A stretch of 64,000 bases of DNA from Schistocerca nitens. Taxonomy: Eukaryota > Arthropoda > Insecta > Orthoptera > Acrididae. The notes below the pieces were generated by a model. The model made no database searches and was not told the origin of the DNA. It saw only the letters and a list, made by a program, of their open reading frames with translations. This document shows, piece by piece, positions 23,631 through 34,136 of this stretch. The stretch is taken from positions 1,185,397,413 through 1,185,461,412 of the forward strand of contig NC_064615.1 of the NCBI RefSeq assembly GCF_023898315.1, in the 5' to 3' direction. A program made the translations under genes and the position numbers. The stretch's first letter is position 1, and each line of letters begins with the position of its first letter.

Positions 23631-24846
23631 GGGGCACTCACGCGCGCTCTCTCTGTGCTGTGCTGAATGCTGAAAGTGCTACTTTCGTCTCTCGCCCTTC
23701 TTCCACCCTCATGCTTACTGCTCCGGTCTTTCCCCTCCACAAGACGTGTGTACAGTTGCAGATAATACACCCCCCACCCTCCCCCCTCCATCAACCTACC
23801 AGAGAGAAAGTGCCATTAAAGTTTTTTTTTTGTGAAGCTTTATGAATAAGATGCTGTTTTGTCACACAGTTTAGTTATCTTTTGTAGACTTTTGCCTCAT
23901 GTTCTCCATGCCTATAACTTTGTTTTACATGCTTATGTTATGCCAGTGAAGGTCCCCTGATAACCTGATAACTGTAAACTCTAAGAATTGCTGACAGGAC
24001 CAATATTTTTCTTGTGCTTTGCCGTTTTAGAGGAAAAAATAAGGTTGTAACAGATCCTCATTTTCAACTGACAAACACCTGCTGTTATGGTCTTATCCTT
24101 CAGTTGTTCTAGTTGCAATTTTAGTTACAGAGAACAGTTTGTTGATAATTATTGTACTGTAAGCTATTGTGGTTGAGTGACACTATTGGGAAAAAATATT
24201 AAGTCTATGTGTTATCCTGAGCTCTAGATCTGGTGCTTCCTTGGAGTATTTTCATATTTTATCTTCTTAGATAATGGAAATTAGTAATTTCTCATGCGTT
24301 TCCTGAGCGGTACCCTGATTATGACGAGATATTCTTATGTAAGATAATGGATGTTAATGATTTACCACAGATCTATTCCCTCAAGTACTTTTGCCCTTAA
24401 GTACTTTTGCCTTATATCCTTTTTATAATCATGATGTAATGAGGTGATACATCTTGATAATTTTATTTTGTGGTTCTGGGAATTAGATAAGCATTTAAAG
24501 AAATGTGTGTTTTTATAATTAATGAGTATAAGTCGAAACTGTATTATGATTAGGAAGACCTTACAGTACGTATATTCACTCTACAAATATTTAACATCAT
24601 ACCAGATCCTCATTTTGCAGCTGGGCAATATTGTGTTGGATGTGGAGCACTGAATCATGAGAAATATTGATTATAGCTACCCATTTTGAGACCTATATTA
24701 TTTGTCGGACAAATCGGTTACCCTTCAGACCACAACTTTGTCACATTTCAACCTTGTTAATTTTCATTTGCCTCAGTTTTAACTAATTAATTAACATGTA
24801 AAGCTAAGTGATGTGCATAAGGGCTATTACCACATGAGGTAATTTA
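21721..24846. other. Long unassigned AT-rich stretch
   Basis: About 3.1 kb with no recognised gene. It holds a GT/poly-G simple repeat at 23597-23634 (GTGTGTGT followed by about 22 G). Frames of up to 97 codons (22725-23018) have no motif. It may be intron or intergenic spacer. Confidence 0.45.
23597..23634 (+). repeat. (GT)n(G)n simple repeat
   Basis: A short GT run directly followed by an uninterrupted run of G. Long G runs can form quadruplexes. Confidence 0.95.
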
Positions 24847-26176
24847 CAAGGGTCACTCCAAAAGAAATGCGCACTATTTTTGTAAAAATACAGTTTTCAC
24901 TCTGCATGTGTGAAAGTTTTACAGTGTGTAGATACTTCCTTCCCGCTTGTTTTCAAACTTAGTTCCCATGAGTGGTGCCGTCACAGCATGTCTTCAAGAT
25001 GGCTGCTACACTTGACGTAGTCAGAAGCAATGTGCTGTCATAGAATTCCTGTGCTGCGAAAACAAGACAGCGGGAAACATCCACAAGAGGTTGAAAAAGG
25101 TGTATGGAGATGCTGCTGTCGATCACAGCACAGTTAGTCGGTGGGCAAGCAGGTTGTGTGATTAAAGCAGGCACGGCAATATTGAGGATTGTCCTCGCAG
25201 TGGCAGGCCTCATACTGCACACACTCCAGACAATGTGCAGAGAGTTAACGAATTGGTGACTGCTGACAGACACATCACAATGAATGAATTGTCATGCCAC
25301 ACTGGGATAGGGGAAGGAATTGTTTGCAGAATACTTAAAGTGTTGGCGATAAAGAAGGTTTGTGCCAGGTGGGTTCCCAGGGTGTTGACAGTGGCTCACA
25401 AAGAAACAAGAAAAACGGAATGCAGCGAACTTTTGGAACGGTACAAGAACGGTGGAGATGAATTTCTTGGAAGAATTGTGACTTGCGATGAAACAGGCCT
25501 CCATCATTTTTCACCAGAGGCAAAGAGGCAATCAATGGAATGGCATCATACAAATTCACCTAAGGAAAAAAAAAAAAAATTCAAAACCACACCTTCTGCT
25601 GGAAAAGTTACGGTTACGGTGTTTTTAGATTCCAAAGGACTCTTGCTTGTGGACATCATGCCAAGTGGAACCATAAATTCTGATGCATATGTGATGACAC
25701 TGAAGAAATTTCAAGCTCGACTGAGTCGTGTTCGACCACATCGGCAAAAGCAGGATGTTTTGCTGTTGCACTACAATGCACGGCCACATGTCAGTCAAAA
25801 AACCATGGAAGCGATCACAAAACTCTTATGGACAACACTGAAACACCCGCCTTACAGTCCTGACCTGGTTCCATGTGACTATCGTCTCTTTGGGAAACTG
25901 GAAGACTCTCTTCGTGGAACAAGGTTTGAAGATGATGGCTCCCTTGTGGACGCTGCCAAACAGTGGCTCCAACAGGTTGGTCCAGAATTTTACCGTGCGG
26001 GTATACAGGCGCTGGTTCCAAGATGGCGTAAGGCAGCTGAGAGGGATGGAAATTATGTGGAGAAATGTAAATATTGTTCCTAAAGGATGTATCTACACAC
26101 TGTAAAACTTTCAAACATGTAGAATAAAAGATGGATTTAAAAAAAATAGTGTGCATTTCTTTTGGAGTGACCCTCA
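24847..26176 (+). mobile_element. Complete mariner element with TIRs and TA target sites
   Basis: A 1330-bp element flanked by TA (24845-24846 and 26177-26178). The terminal inverted repeats are about 31-40 bp: left 'aagggtcactccaaaagaaa' (24848 on) matches the reverse complement of the right end with few mismatches. Size, TIR length and TA duplication are typical of mariner. The transposase inside is defective, so it could only move with help from another copy. Confidence 0.92.
24999..26083 (+). pseudogene. mariner (DD34D) transposase, defective
   Basis: From ATG 24999, after one frameshift near 25020, sequence matching a mariner N-terminal helix-turn-helix region follows (QCAVIEFLCCENKTAGNIHK). 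A TAA at 25163-25165 breaks the frame, then 25235-26083 is open for 282 codons. Catalytic landmarks: VTCDET (25475-25500) supplies the first Asp; the second, in the usual HDNARPH motif, reads HYNARPH near 25772, so the catalytic Asp is Tyr; the third is in YSPDLVPCDY (25855-25880), 34 residues later, as expected for DD34D mariner. Three separate lesions make it inactive. The GTG-like start at 25235 is not the true start. Confidence 0.9.
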
Positions 26177-26178
26177 TA

Positions 26179-27461
26179 AAATGGTTTTTTAAATGAATTG
26201 GTGTATCTTATTTTGGTTTTCTGAGGTTTTCACTATCATTCGGCTGTATTTGCCATTACGAATGATGTATCCAAATTGAGACAGTGATGGCTTATCAGAA
26301 GCTCTGGCTACTTTATGCTACTATTTTTCCAGTTGAAACTACTGTAACTTTGCTCTACGTGTAATGTTTCACTATCTCTAGCTGTTTATTCTGCAGTATT
26401 TCAATATGGCATATTCTGAAGAACTGTTACTCTACGAGATGATATAACGTATTTTAAAATGAGGAGGTTGAATGTTAGCGTTAGAAATTTGTGGATTTTG
26501 ATGTGTAGCCTTTGCTATCCACTGATTACATCCTTAATTTCAGTATTGTATCAGTATAAGAAAAGGTTTTGTACTTTGTATTTTAACATCAGTTAATGTG
26601 GTTAAAGATTTTCATGTGATTCAAGGTACATCATATCTTCCACTTGCTAACTGCATTCTACATTTTACTGAAATTGTTTTAATATATTATAGCCTGTGGA
26701 ACTTCATATAACCATTACCCGTAACTAATACACAGAGGCTGTACTAAGATTTTACTTTTGTTATCACTCTTTTTAAATGTACTTAATCCAGTTCTTACCC
26801 AAGTCAAGTGCTAACAATTGCAACGAGTTGATTTATTATGTTTTTTACTGAAATACTTTGATTATCATAGAATTAAGTATTCTGTCATGTTGTTGATGCA
26901 TTTTATATTTTGGTATTAGATCCACTATGCAGCAACTAGATTCATGTTTGCCAGAAAATACAAACGCCTACACATTTTTAGGAGCATCTGTAAACCATTA
27001 AAAGATCTGTGCTAATTCAGTTTGGCCAGCACCTGCTTTGTATGACACTGATTTAAGTACCACTACAGTAAATTAGTAATAGAATTTTTCCCTCAAACTA
27101 ACAGAAACCATAATAATTTGTTCCTATTTTGTGTAGCTTCATCTTAACTTCATTTATTTTAAGAACTGATTATCTGGATGATGATTTCAGTTATTGCAGG
27201 AGCTTTTGTATTTCTACACAAAATCTGAATAGTAAATATTTTACTATTTCCTTAACTCATAAAATTTGGTAAATCTGGCTACATGTAAGTCCACTCCCAC
27301 TTACACTAAATGAAAAAAAAAAAAAAATGAAAAAAAAATTTATAACAGATCCCTCCCACAGCTTTAAGGTCCCTATTAGAGCAAACTGCCTTTCTGCGGA
27401 GTGACTGACACCCTTTTGTAAACAATGTGAGTCATCATTCCTCTGGAAGGGGGAAGTAATG
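26179..27461. other. Unassigned AT-rich sequence
   Basis: No gene recognised. A-rich runs lie at 27310-27340. Confidence 0.45.
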
Positions 27462-28100
27462 TACAGGGTGGCAGCCAGTCAAGGAATATTTTACGGAATT
27501 GCTTCAAAAAAATTATTTCAAAGGCCCAGTCAAATCTTCGCAAGTTTTCTCCCAGAGCAACTTCCACTGTGCCTACATGAAAAGTTCCCTGTCCTTCAGA
27601 ACTGAGGGAGTTCTGTCCAGTTAAAGCTGCTGACAAAACACTTTAAGCCCTCTGCTGAAACTGCTAGCAAATTCATGCCATTAATTTTATTCAATAGTGT
27701 GCGTAGGATACAGGCCACGTGTGTGGACACTGAAGCATTCTGCAGTGCACAACACAGTTGCCTCTCTCTCTTGTGAGCCACACCTAGAGCAGAACAGATC
27801 TCTTTCCTGGGAGGAAGAGCTCTTCATTTCACGACCGGCCACCGACATCAACGAATGTGAACTGCCTCCCCTTCCGTTGCCCACTCCAATTAGTTGTTCA
27901 ACCTCATAGACTGCCCTAAACCTGGTAACTCCCTCCCTAGGTGCACCCTTTGTATTCCATAACCCTAAATATATTAACTTTATTTTACTTAATTTTCTGT
28001 CCTGTCATTTTATTGCACCCCTGGATGCCCACTTACAAGACGTGACTGCTCGACCTCCTGTACATTGTCTTCATAACCTTCTTCCCTCTCCCTGCCCATG
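27462..28100 (+). repeat. Unclassified ~640-bp dispersed repeat, copy 2
   Basis: Direct-orientation partner of 18023-18660, with matching ends and internal blocks. It starts 'tgtacagggtggcagccagt'. No protein similarity recognised. Confidence 0.85.
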
Positions 28101-28985
28101 TGCAATGCAGTCTGAACATCATCCCTATAAAGATAGGTATCCATAAGGTAAACAGTTTTGCATCTACACTGGGTCAGGCAGTGAGAGTTGTTATATCCCA
28201 CCTGTAAATGTGAAACTAAAGCAAGATGTTTTCTGTACCATTTGCATTTCCAAAAACTAAAGAAAAATATTACCAGATTAATTACAGGACAGAGCACCAC
28301 TGCATGTAAATTCAAAATATGATCTTTGATTAATAAAGAAAAACCTGTTGTGTGACAAACATGCTGAACATATCAGGATAGTGCTGGGATCTTCTGCACA
28401 CTTGGATGACATCTTATATAAAACATACTTTGCTCCATAAAATTTGTGGTTTAAATTATTTGTAAAACAGCACACATCTGCTCTTAAATTGTGCCTGACT
28501 TTAGCAACTAAATATGTGTAGCAAAAAGAATCTTTGGATGTGTTCCTACTAAAGGAGGAGCCATTATCAACCTTTATTAAAAATGTATGAAAAGTTGAAT
28601 ATGTTGAACCAATATTTGTACAACAAAAATTATCCTTGTGTAAAGTACTTTATTACTGTGTCAAATGTTTCCATAACTTATTTTGGAAACTATTTATTTG
28701 TTACTATTATGTCATAAGACAATCACCTAATGGAGAGTACTGAATCAGAATTTCAGAAGCTTTTTCTTCATCCCACTACATAGTATTTCAGGGATGGGGA
28801 AATCTTATTCAAAACAGCATATACAATTTATGTTCTGTATGTACAAATAAAGTGATGGGAAACTTTAAGAAGGGATTACACAGGACTCTTTAGGCTTATT
28901 CTTCAAGGTATACTTTGATGGAATGTAGAACTGGTTGAAAGAAACCAAAAAGGAAAAGTCTTGAAACATTGACTATGGTTAAGTA
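28101..28985. other. Unassigned sequence
   Basis: No coding or repeat signature recognised. Confidence 0.4.
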
Positions 28986-31084
28986 CAATAAAACTTCATT
29001 AACACGAATCCAAAGGGACTAAAAAATCAGGAGTTCATGTTAAAAAAAATTCGTGTTAAGTAAAAAACACAGATTTCAATAAGTATACATGTACAGCAGT
29101 ACACTAATGTGTAATACACTACACTATCAATCACATTATTCTAGCCTTATAACACTATAAAGTGATTGTAAAATCCAAGTACTCACAAATTATGTACGTT
29201 ACTTTCTTGGAAAACATTCAGTCATGGTTCGCCGACTTTCACGGGAACGATAATATTTTGTAATTTCACAACCAATTGCAATGATAGCGTCCGTAAACCC
29301 AGCAGTGACGTCGGATGTTGAAGCGAACCGTTCTAAACAGTCCAAGGCTGTAAACATCTCCTGACAGGTAGGTGGAATGGTATCTGTGTTCTCTTCCTCT
29401 TCACTTTCTTCTGATGGCCCTTCTTGCACCTCATTCACAGTTTTGACACATCCGATTTCGCAGAAACACATACGGCATCGTCGTCTACACTAATGAATTC
29501 TTCGAAACTGATCCCAGGGTTTGCAACGTCCTGCAGAACTGTCCATTCATCAGGTGATGTGGCATCATCTGACTTGTGGACATCTTCAATGTTGCTATGT
29601 CTCCAAACTCTGTTAAAGCACTTACCTATATGATGTGGCGATACTGAGTTCCAGGCTGCTGTGATGGCTATTATTGCATCAAGCATATTCCAATTTGGGG
29701 TTGCACTATTGTTTTCAGCAGCACGAATTGCAGCTCTTACAAGTCGCTTACGATAAGCTCTCTTTATGAGAGAGATTATGCTTGGTCCAAAGGCTGAAGG
29801 CGGTTTGTGGCGTGGTGTGGAAAAAACTGAACCTTTATGTTGGATAGGTGCAGATGATGAATGTTATAGGCAGTACATCTGTCCAATGTAAGAAGAACAT
29901 GTCTACTTTGAACAACCACACGACTGTTGAAACGAAGACGCCACTTGTGAAATGATGTGTCATCGATCCAAGCTTTCTTGTGGTGCGAGTAGATGGAAGG
30001 TAAAGTGTCAATATTTATGTTTTTAAAACAACGTGGTTTCTCGGATTTACCGATAACCCAGGGACAAAACTTCTCACTGCAGTCAGCATTACAGCACTGT
30101 GCAACAGTCATACGTTGTTTGCTTCATCCACCGTGACACTAATCACCTTTTATCCCCAGGGTGTGATTTGGAAAAAAATTGTAGAAAAATCCAGTTCATC
30201 CATGTTAAACACATCACTCGAGGCATACTTTTCCCTCACTCGGTTGAATTCATGCAACCAGCTGTTCGCACTTTCTTCATCAACTTTATTTGCTTCACCA
30301 CAAATTTGTACAGATGAAATTGAATTTGGAACTGATACAACCAACCAGCAGTACAATGGAAGTCTTCAATGCCCGTATCTTTAGCAATATCATTTGCTTT
30401 TGACTGAATCACAGGGCCAGTTAGAGGTATGTTAGAGGCATGCTTATTATTGAACCATTCTAACAGTAATGTCTCTGTCTTCTTACTTGGCGGTACGAAG
30501 TCGTTTAGATTTGTTTCCAGAACCTGATGCCGCCGCATTAATAATTTTTTCTTGATTCTTAATAATCGTAGATAAAGTAGATTTAGGTATTACAAACTGC
30601 TCCGCAATTGCTGTTTTCTTGGTACCACGGTCCATGTCATATAGAATCTTAAGCTGTAACTGCACATTTAGAGCTGTCCATTTCCTCTTAGCCATGTTTG
30701 CGTGCTATGGTACCAGTTGTAACTGTAGTTTTTATTCAGTATTCAAACTCGATATGGCTATGACTTACAGAACACCTGTCAAATCTGGCACTGAGTACAT
30801 TCCTAAATGCTGCTACACACATTATTGAATGTCAGTGTACAGCATACGCTGATTGTTGAGGTGATAATTGTGGCTACCGACCTACAATATGTTAAAAACC
30901 AGTCAACAATAAGTATAATTAGCTTTGTAGCTACATTTCCTACATTCATTTCCGGGGAAAAAAAATTACGCTTCAGAACACTCTAAGGTCGGAAGTTTGT
31001 GTTAGGGTGAAATTTAATTATGCTAGGAACTGAAACAGAGTTCGTAATTCGTGTTAACCGAAATTTGTGTTAACCGATAAAACA
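28986..31084 (-). mobile_element. pogo/Tigger-like DNA transposon
   Basis: A 2.1-kb element flanked by TA (28984-28985 and 31085-31086). Imperfect terminal repeats begin caataaaact on the left and, on the other strand, tgttttatcgg on the right. The motif TTCGTGTTAA (or its complement) occurs twice near each end: 28999-29009, 29050-29059, 31048-31057 and, with one change, 31064-31073. It encloses a decayed CENP-B/pogo-type transposase on the minus strand. TA duplication and the ~2-kb size suit the pogo/Tigger group. Confidence 0.85.
29199..30695 (-). pseudogene. pogo/Tigger-like (CENP-B-type) transposase, frameshifted
   Basis: Starts at ATG 30695 with a psq/CENP-B N-terminal helix-turn-helix (MAKRKWTALNVQLQLKILYD, then AIAEQFVIPKSTLSTIIKN), followed in another frame by a CENPB-type second DNA-binding domain (LLEWFNNKHASNIPLTGPVI, 30380-30480), then the DDE core: FNMDELDF (30185-30210), LLTLDRCTAYN (29860-29890) and NRLQPLDQA (29775-29805). 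All three acidic positions are present, but the frame changes at least three times. The C-terminal part (29199-29686) is acidic, with a run SEESEEEENTD. Family expectation is a single ~500-residue protein, so this copy is inactive. Confidence 0.85.
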
Positions 31085-31099
31085 TACCATAAGAACTAA

Positions 31100-31341
31100 A
31101 AACAATGATTATTTGACTTACCAAATGAAAGCGCTGGCAGGTTGATACACAAACAAACACAAACATACACACAAAATTCAAGCTTTCGCAACCAACCAAC
31201 CAACGGTTGTTTCATCAGGAAAGAGGGAAGGAGAGGGAAAGACGGAAGGATGTGGGTTTTAAGGGAGAGGGTAAGGAGCCATTCCAATCCAGGGAGCGGA
31301 AAGACTTACCTTAGGGGGAAAAAAGGACAGGTATACATTCG

Positions 31342-31384
<43 letters not shown>

Positions 31385-31430
31385 CCATCCATCCGCACAT
31401 ACACGTAAGTCTTTCCGCTCCCAGGATTGT
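31100..31430 (-). repeat. Penelope-like element terminal fragment with microsatellite
   Basis: Shares 'aaaattcaagctttcgcaac', 'gaaagagggaaggagaggga' and 'aggatgtgggttttaaggg' with 52261-52390, then a CG/CA microsatellite (31341-31384) and a short inverted remainder 'aagtctttccgctccc' at 31408-31423. It is a less complete copy of the palindrome at 52261-52633. The hammerhead-like core here (31186-31218, minus strand) has an expanded GGTT repeat in one stem strand. Confidence 0.75.
31341..31384 (+). repeat. (CG)n(CA)n microsatellite
   Basis: Five CG dinucleotides run into about 17 CA units. Confidence 0.95.
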
Positions 31431-32146
31431 GTAGTGGTTAATAAAAAGAAGAGAAAAGAAATGATTCGGAAATGAGGGAAGAAATCGTAAATAAAAAGGG
31501 GGTTTTAAAATCGTAAATGACCGTGAAAAACGGAAAAGAATGAAAAGCAAATCGGACTTCGTATTACAGAAAAGCTATTGTTGGGGTGGTCCTTGAGGCG
31601 TTTTTGAGCAAAAGTTAAACCAATTTCCACTACAAAAAGTATTGAAAAAGAACAGAGAATAACAAAATGTAACTGACAGGGGAAAATGGCGTAGATAAGA
31701 GTTCATCCTTTACCAGGTTAAATGTCTTCTTTCATGCGGCGTCCATGTCTTCAAAAATCTCCTACTTCATTTCTGCGCGGAAAGCCTGCTCCGAAATCTT
31801 GCAATAACTTTCATTGTCCAGGAATTTCTAATGTATACAAAACCATCTTGATCTTAAATACAATTTATTTTAGTTGCTTCTCTCCATCCTCCGAATTTCA
31901 TAACTTCCAAAATGTCTACACATTACAACCAGATCAAGACTAGCGAACAAGTTTTTTTAACGTCTTCATCAGATCACGTCTGCCTTAAGCCTCGGCTATC
32001 AAGAGACAATAAAGAAACGGATAGAAAACAAAAAAGAGTTTTAATTTTAGTATTTTCTCTGCCGTCGAGCGCTCATACCGCTGCGACAGCACAATTCATG
32101 TCTGAGGGAACGAGTGCAGCGCGGCGAAATTCAAAGTCCCGCTACA
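31431..32146 (+). repeat. Unclassified ~700-bp repeat B, copy 1
   Basis: Aligns with the reverse complement of 58801-59545. Shared blocks include 'gtagtggttaataaaa', 'aagctattgttggggtggtc', 'taacaaaatgtaactgac' and 'aaagtcccgctaca'. No coding frame is conserved between copies. It abuts the Penelope fragment at 31430. Confidence 0.8.
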
Positions 32147-33691
32147 TCGCCCCCTCGACTGTCACGCTAAAACATTTAGCGTGGAAGGGTAACAAACAAA
32201 GTCAATATATGGATATTTTCATTGGAAAGGCCACGTGCATCCATAATCTTTGCCAACACTTACTTTCTAAACCTATATACTAAATACAATTATTACAGTT
32301 TGGATCCTTTTTACGCAATTAATATATATGTTTACATACAGTTTGTCTGAAACAAGCTGCTCGCCAGCTGAGTTAATGTTGTGTGCTCCCAGCGTTGGTT
32401 TCCCAATGCATCTCTGGCAGCACGTAGTCTTTGCGCATGCGCAGTAGCATCACTGAATTTCGCGTGCGGGAGTTTCAAAATCGCTGTGTTATGACAGTCT
32501 TGAACAGTATTCACTCTCACATAGTGTTCATTACAAGTTTTTATTCCAGCATAAATGGCGTGTTAAGTCCGATGACACCATAAGATTGAGCGTGTGCGTG
32601 ATTTGAAGCAATGTCTATGTCTTCTGTTACGACACAACACTCCAGGTCCTTGTGCGTTTTCATGACTTGTTCCCGGGGCATATATGATCGATGTAGTTTT
32701 TAGCCTCCACATCGCCTACGACCAGCAGCTACGACAGGTGCTGAGTTTGTTGTCTCCAAAGCATCTGAAGGCCGGCCAGGAACAACGCCGTCGATGTTCG
32801 CAAAGGTAGGTGTTTCACCACGTTGTTTACACTTGCCAACAAACGTTCATTTGCAGAGTGAAAATCCTCATTATCGTCGAAGTAAATTGCAGTTTATATC
32901 TGTTTACAAACAGTTATTTGGTTTATGCACCACAAGTTTCAAAAATTTCGTCGTTTATAACGCACACAGTTTAACACAGTTTTGCAATATTTACATTTTA
33001 ACAAAGTTCACTTCCCAGCATGTTTACATCGTTAATTATGAAAGCTTACATTTCGTGGTCACATTTCAAAATATGTTGACAATACGCAAAGTTTTAACCC
33101 ATACACAAATACATATAAATTTACAAGAATATACATGTGAAATATTTACACTAAAAATTATACTAAGTCCCATAGGCTACTTTCTTTTATTGGGGTATTT
33201 TTTTTATTCAGGTTTCGGCGTGCCAAGGGATATCAGACTTAATATTTAAAGCACGAGCTTTCCTTCATTTATTATTTATTTCTTTCTTTTGATTCCATAT
33301 CGTGGCTAGTGGTTGACCAGGCTTGTAATGCCATCAATATTCAGGTCTTTCTATCCATACTTGAAAGTTTACTGTCTCACAATATATCCTTACATTCCAC
33401 AAACAAACAATACGCAGCTGCAGGAGGTGGTAGGGTAATGGAGAAAGATAGAATGGAAGAAACTATTCACTACCTATAAACTACCAAATCCTACAGCTAC
33501 TACATAAAAAAAAAGAGAACATAATACATTATAACGTTTGCATCACCTTCAAGGGGTGTGTGAAAGGAGGTGCTTACAATTTACCAAATCATGGGTAAAT
33601 GTAAGTGTCCTTATGTCAAGTCTGTGTTGTGTAACATCATGACAGATTCTCTGTGTTGTGATTGTTGTATAATCATTTACTTAGGTACAAT
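32147..33691. other. Unassigned sequence
   Basis: No recognised gene. Frames of 62 and 151 codons (32332-32520 minus, 32794-33249 plus) lack motifs. A donor-like 'caaag|gtaggt' near 32801-32810 is unsupported. Confidence 0.4.
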
Positions 33692-33763
33692 AAAGTATTA
33701 TACCTTAACAAAGTATTATACCTTAACAAAGTATTATACCTTAACAAAGTATTATACCTTAAC
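33692..33763 (+). repeat. 18-bp tandem repeat, four exact copies
   Basis: The unit aaagtattataccttaac is repeated four times without change. Confidence 0.97.
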
Positions 33764-34053
33764 AAATCCTTGCATGAGTGAATCGCATGTCTACTCAGTA
33801 CTTCCTCAATATCTCCACTTCTTGTGGAAACCGTCTATACAAATGGAAAATATATCTCACAGTGATTGTCTCTCGCATAATGTGTATTATATAATGACAT
33901 ATCAAATTGCCTTTCAAGAGTTCAACCATGAACTTTCTTCTACTTCTATACATCATGTATGTTGTGTACATCCATCATTTCTTTCTATAAAACATAAATA
34001 ATCAAAATATCCACGGGTGTGTTGCCGGTCTATAGTGTCCAACGGGCACAATA

Positions 34054-34083
34054 TTTCGGCGATCATACATGTCACCATCATCA
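34054..34083 (-). ncRNA. Candidate hammerhead-like core in PLE terminal sequence
   Basis: On the minus strand: CTGATGA, one base, a 5-bp stem GGTGA/TCGCC with a 9-nt loop, then GAAA. Downstream sequence can form a 7-position stem with one mismatch, ending at a UA step. PLEs are known to carry hammerhead ribozymes in their terminal repeats. I could not pair a convincing stem I, and the extra base before stem II is not canonical. Confidence 0.35.
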
Positions 34084-34136
34084 GGTAAACTGACGGACTG
34101 AGCTCCTGTGAACGTGCCGGCACAGAGATCCATACA

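Noticed and set aside
25235-26083. Intact 282-residue mariner transposase
   Set aside because: It lacks the N-terminal part beyond an in-frame stop and has Tyr at a catalytic Asp.
33692-33763. CRISPR-like direct repeats
   Set aside because: Units are contiguous 18-mers without spacers, in a eukaryotic context.
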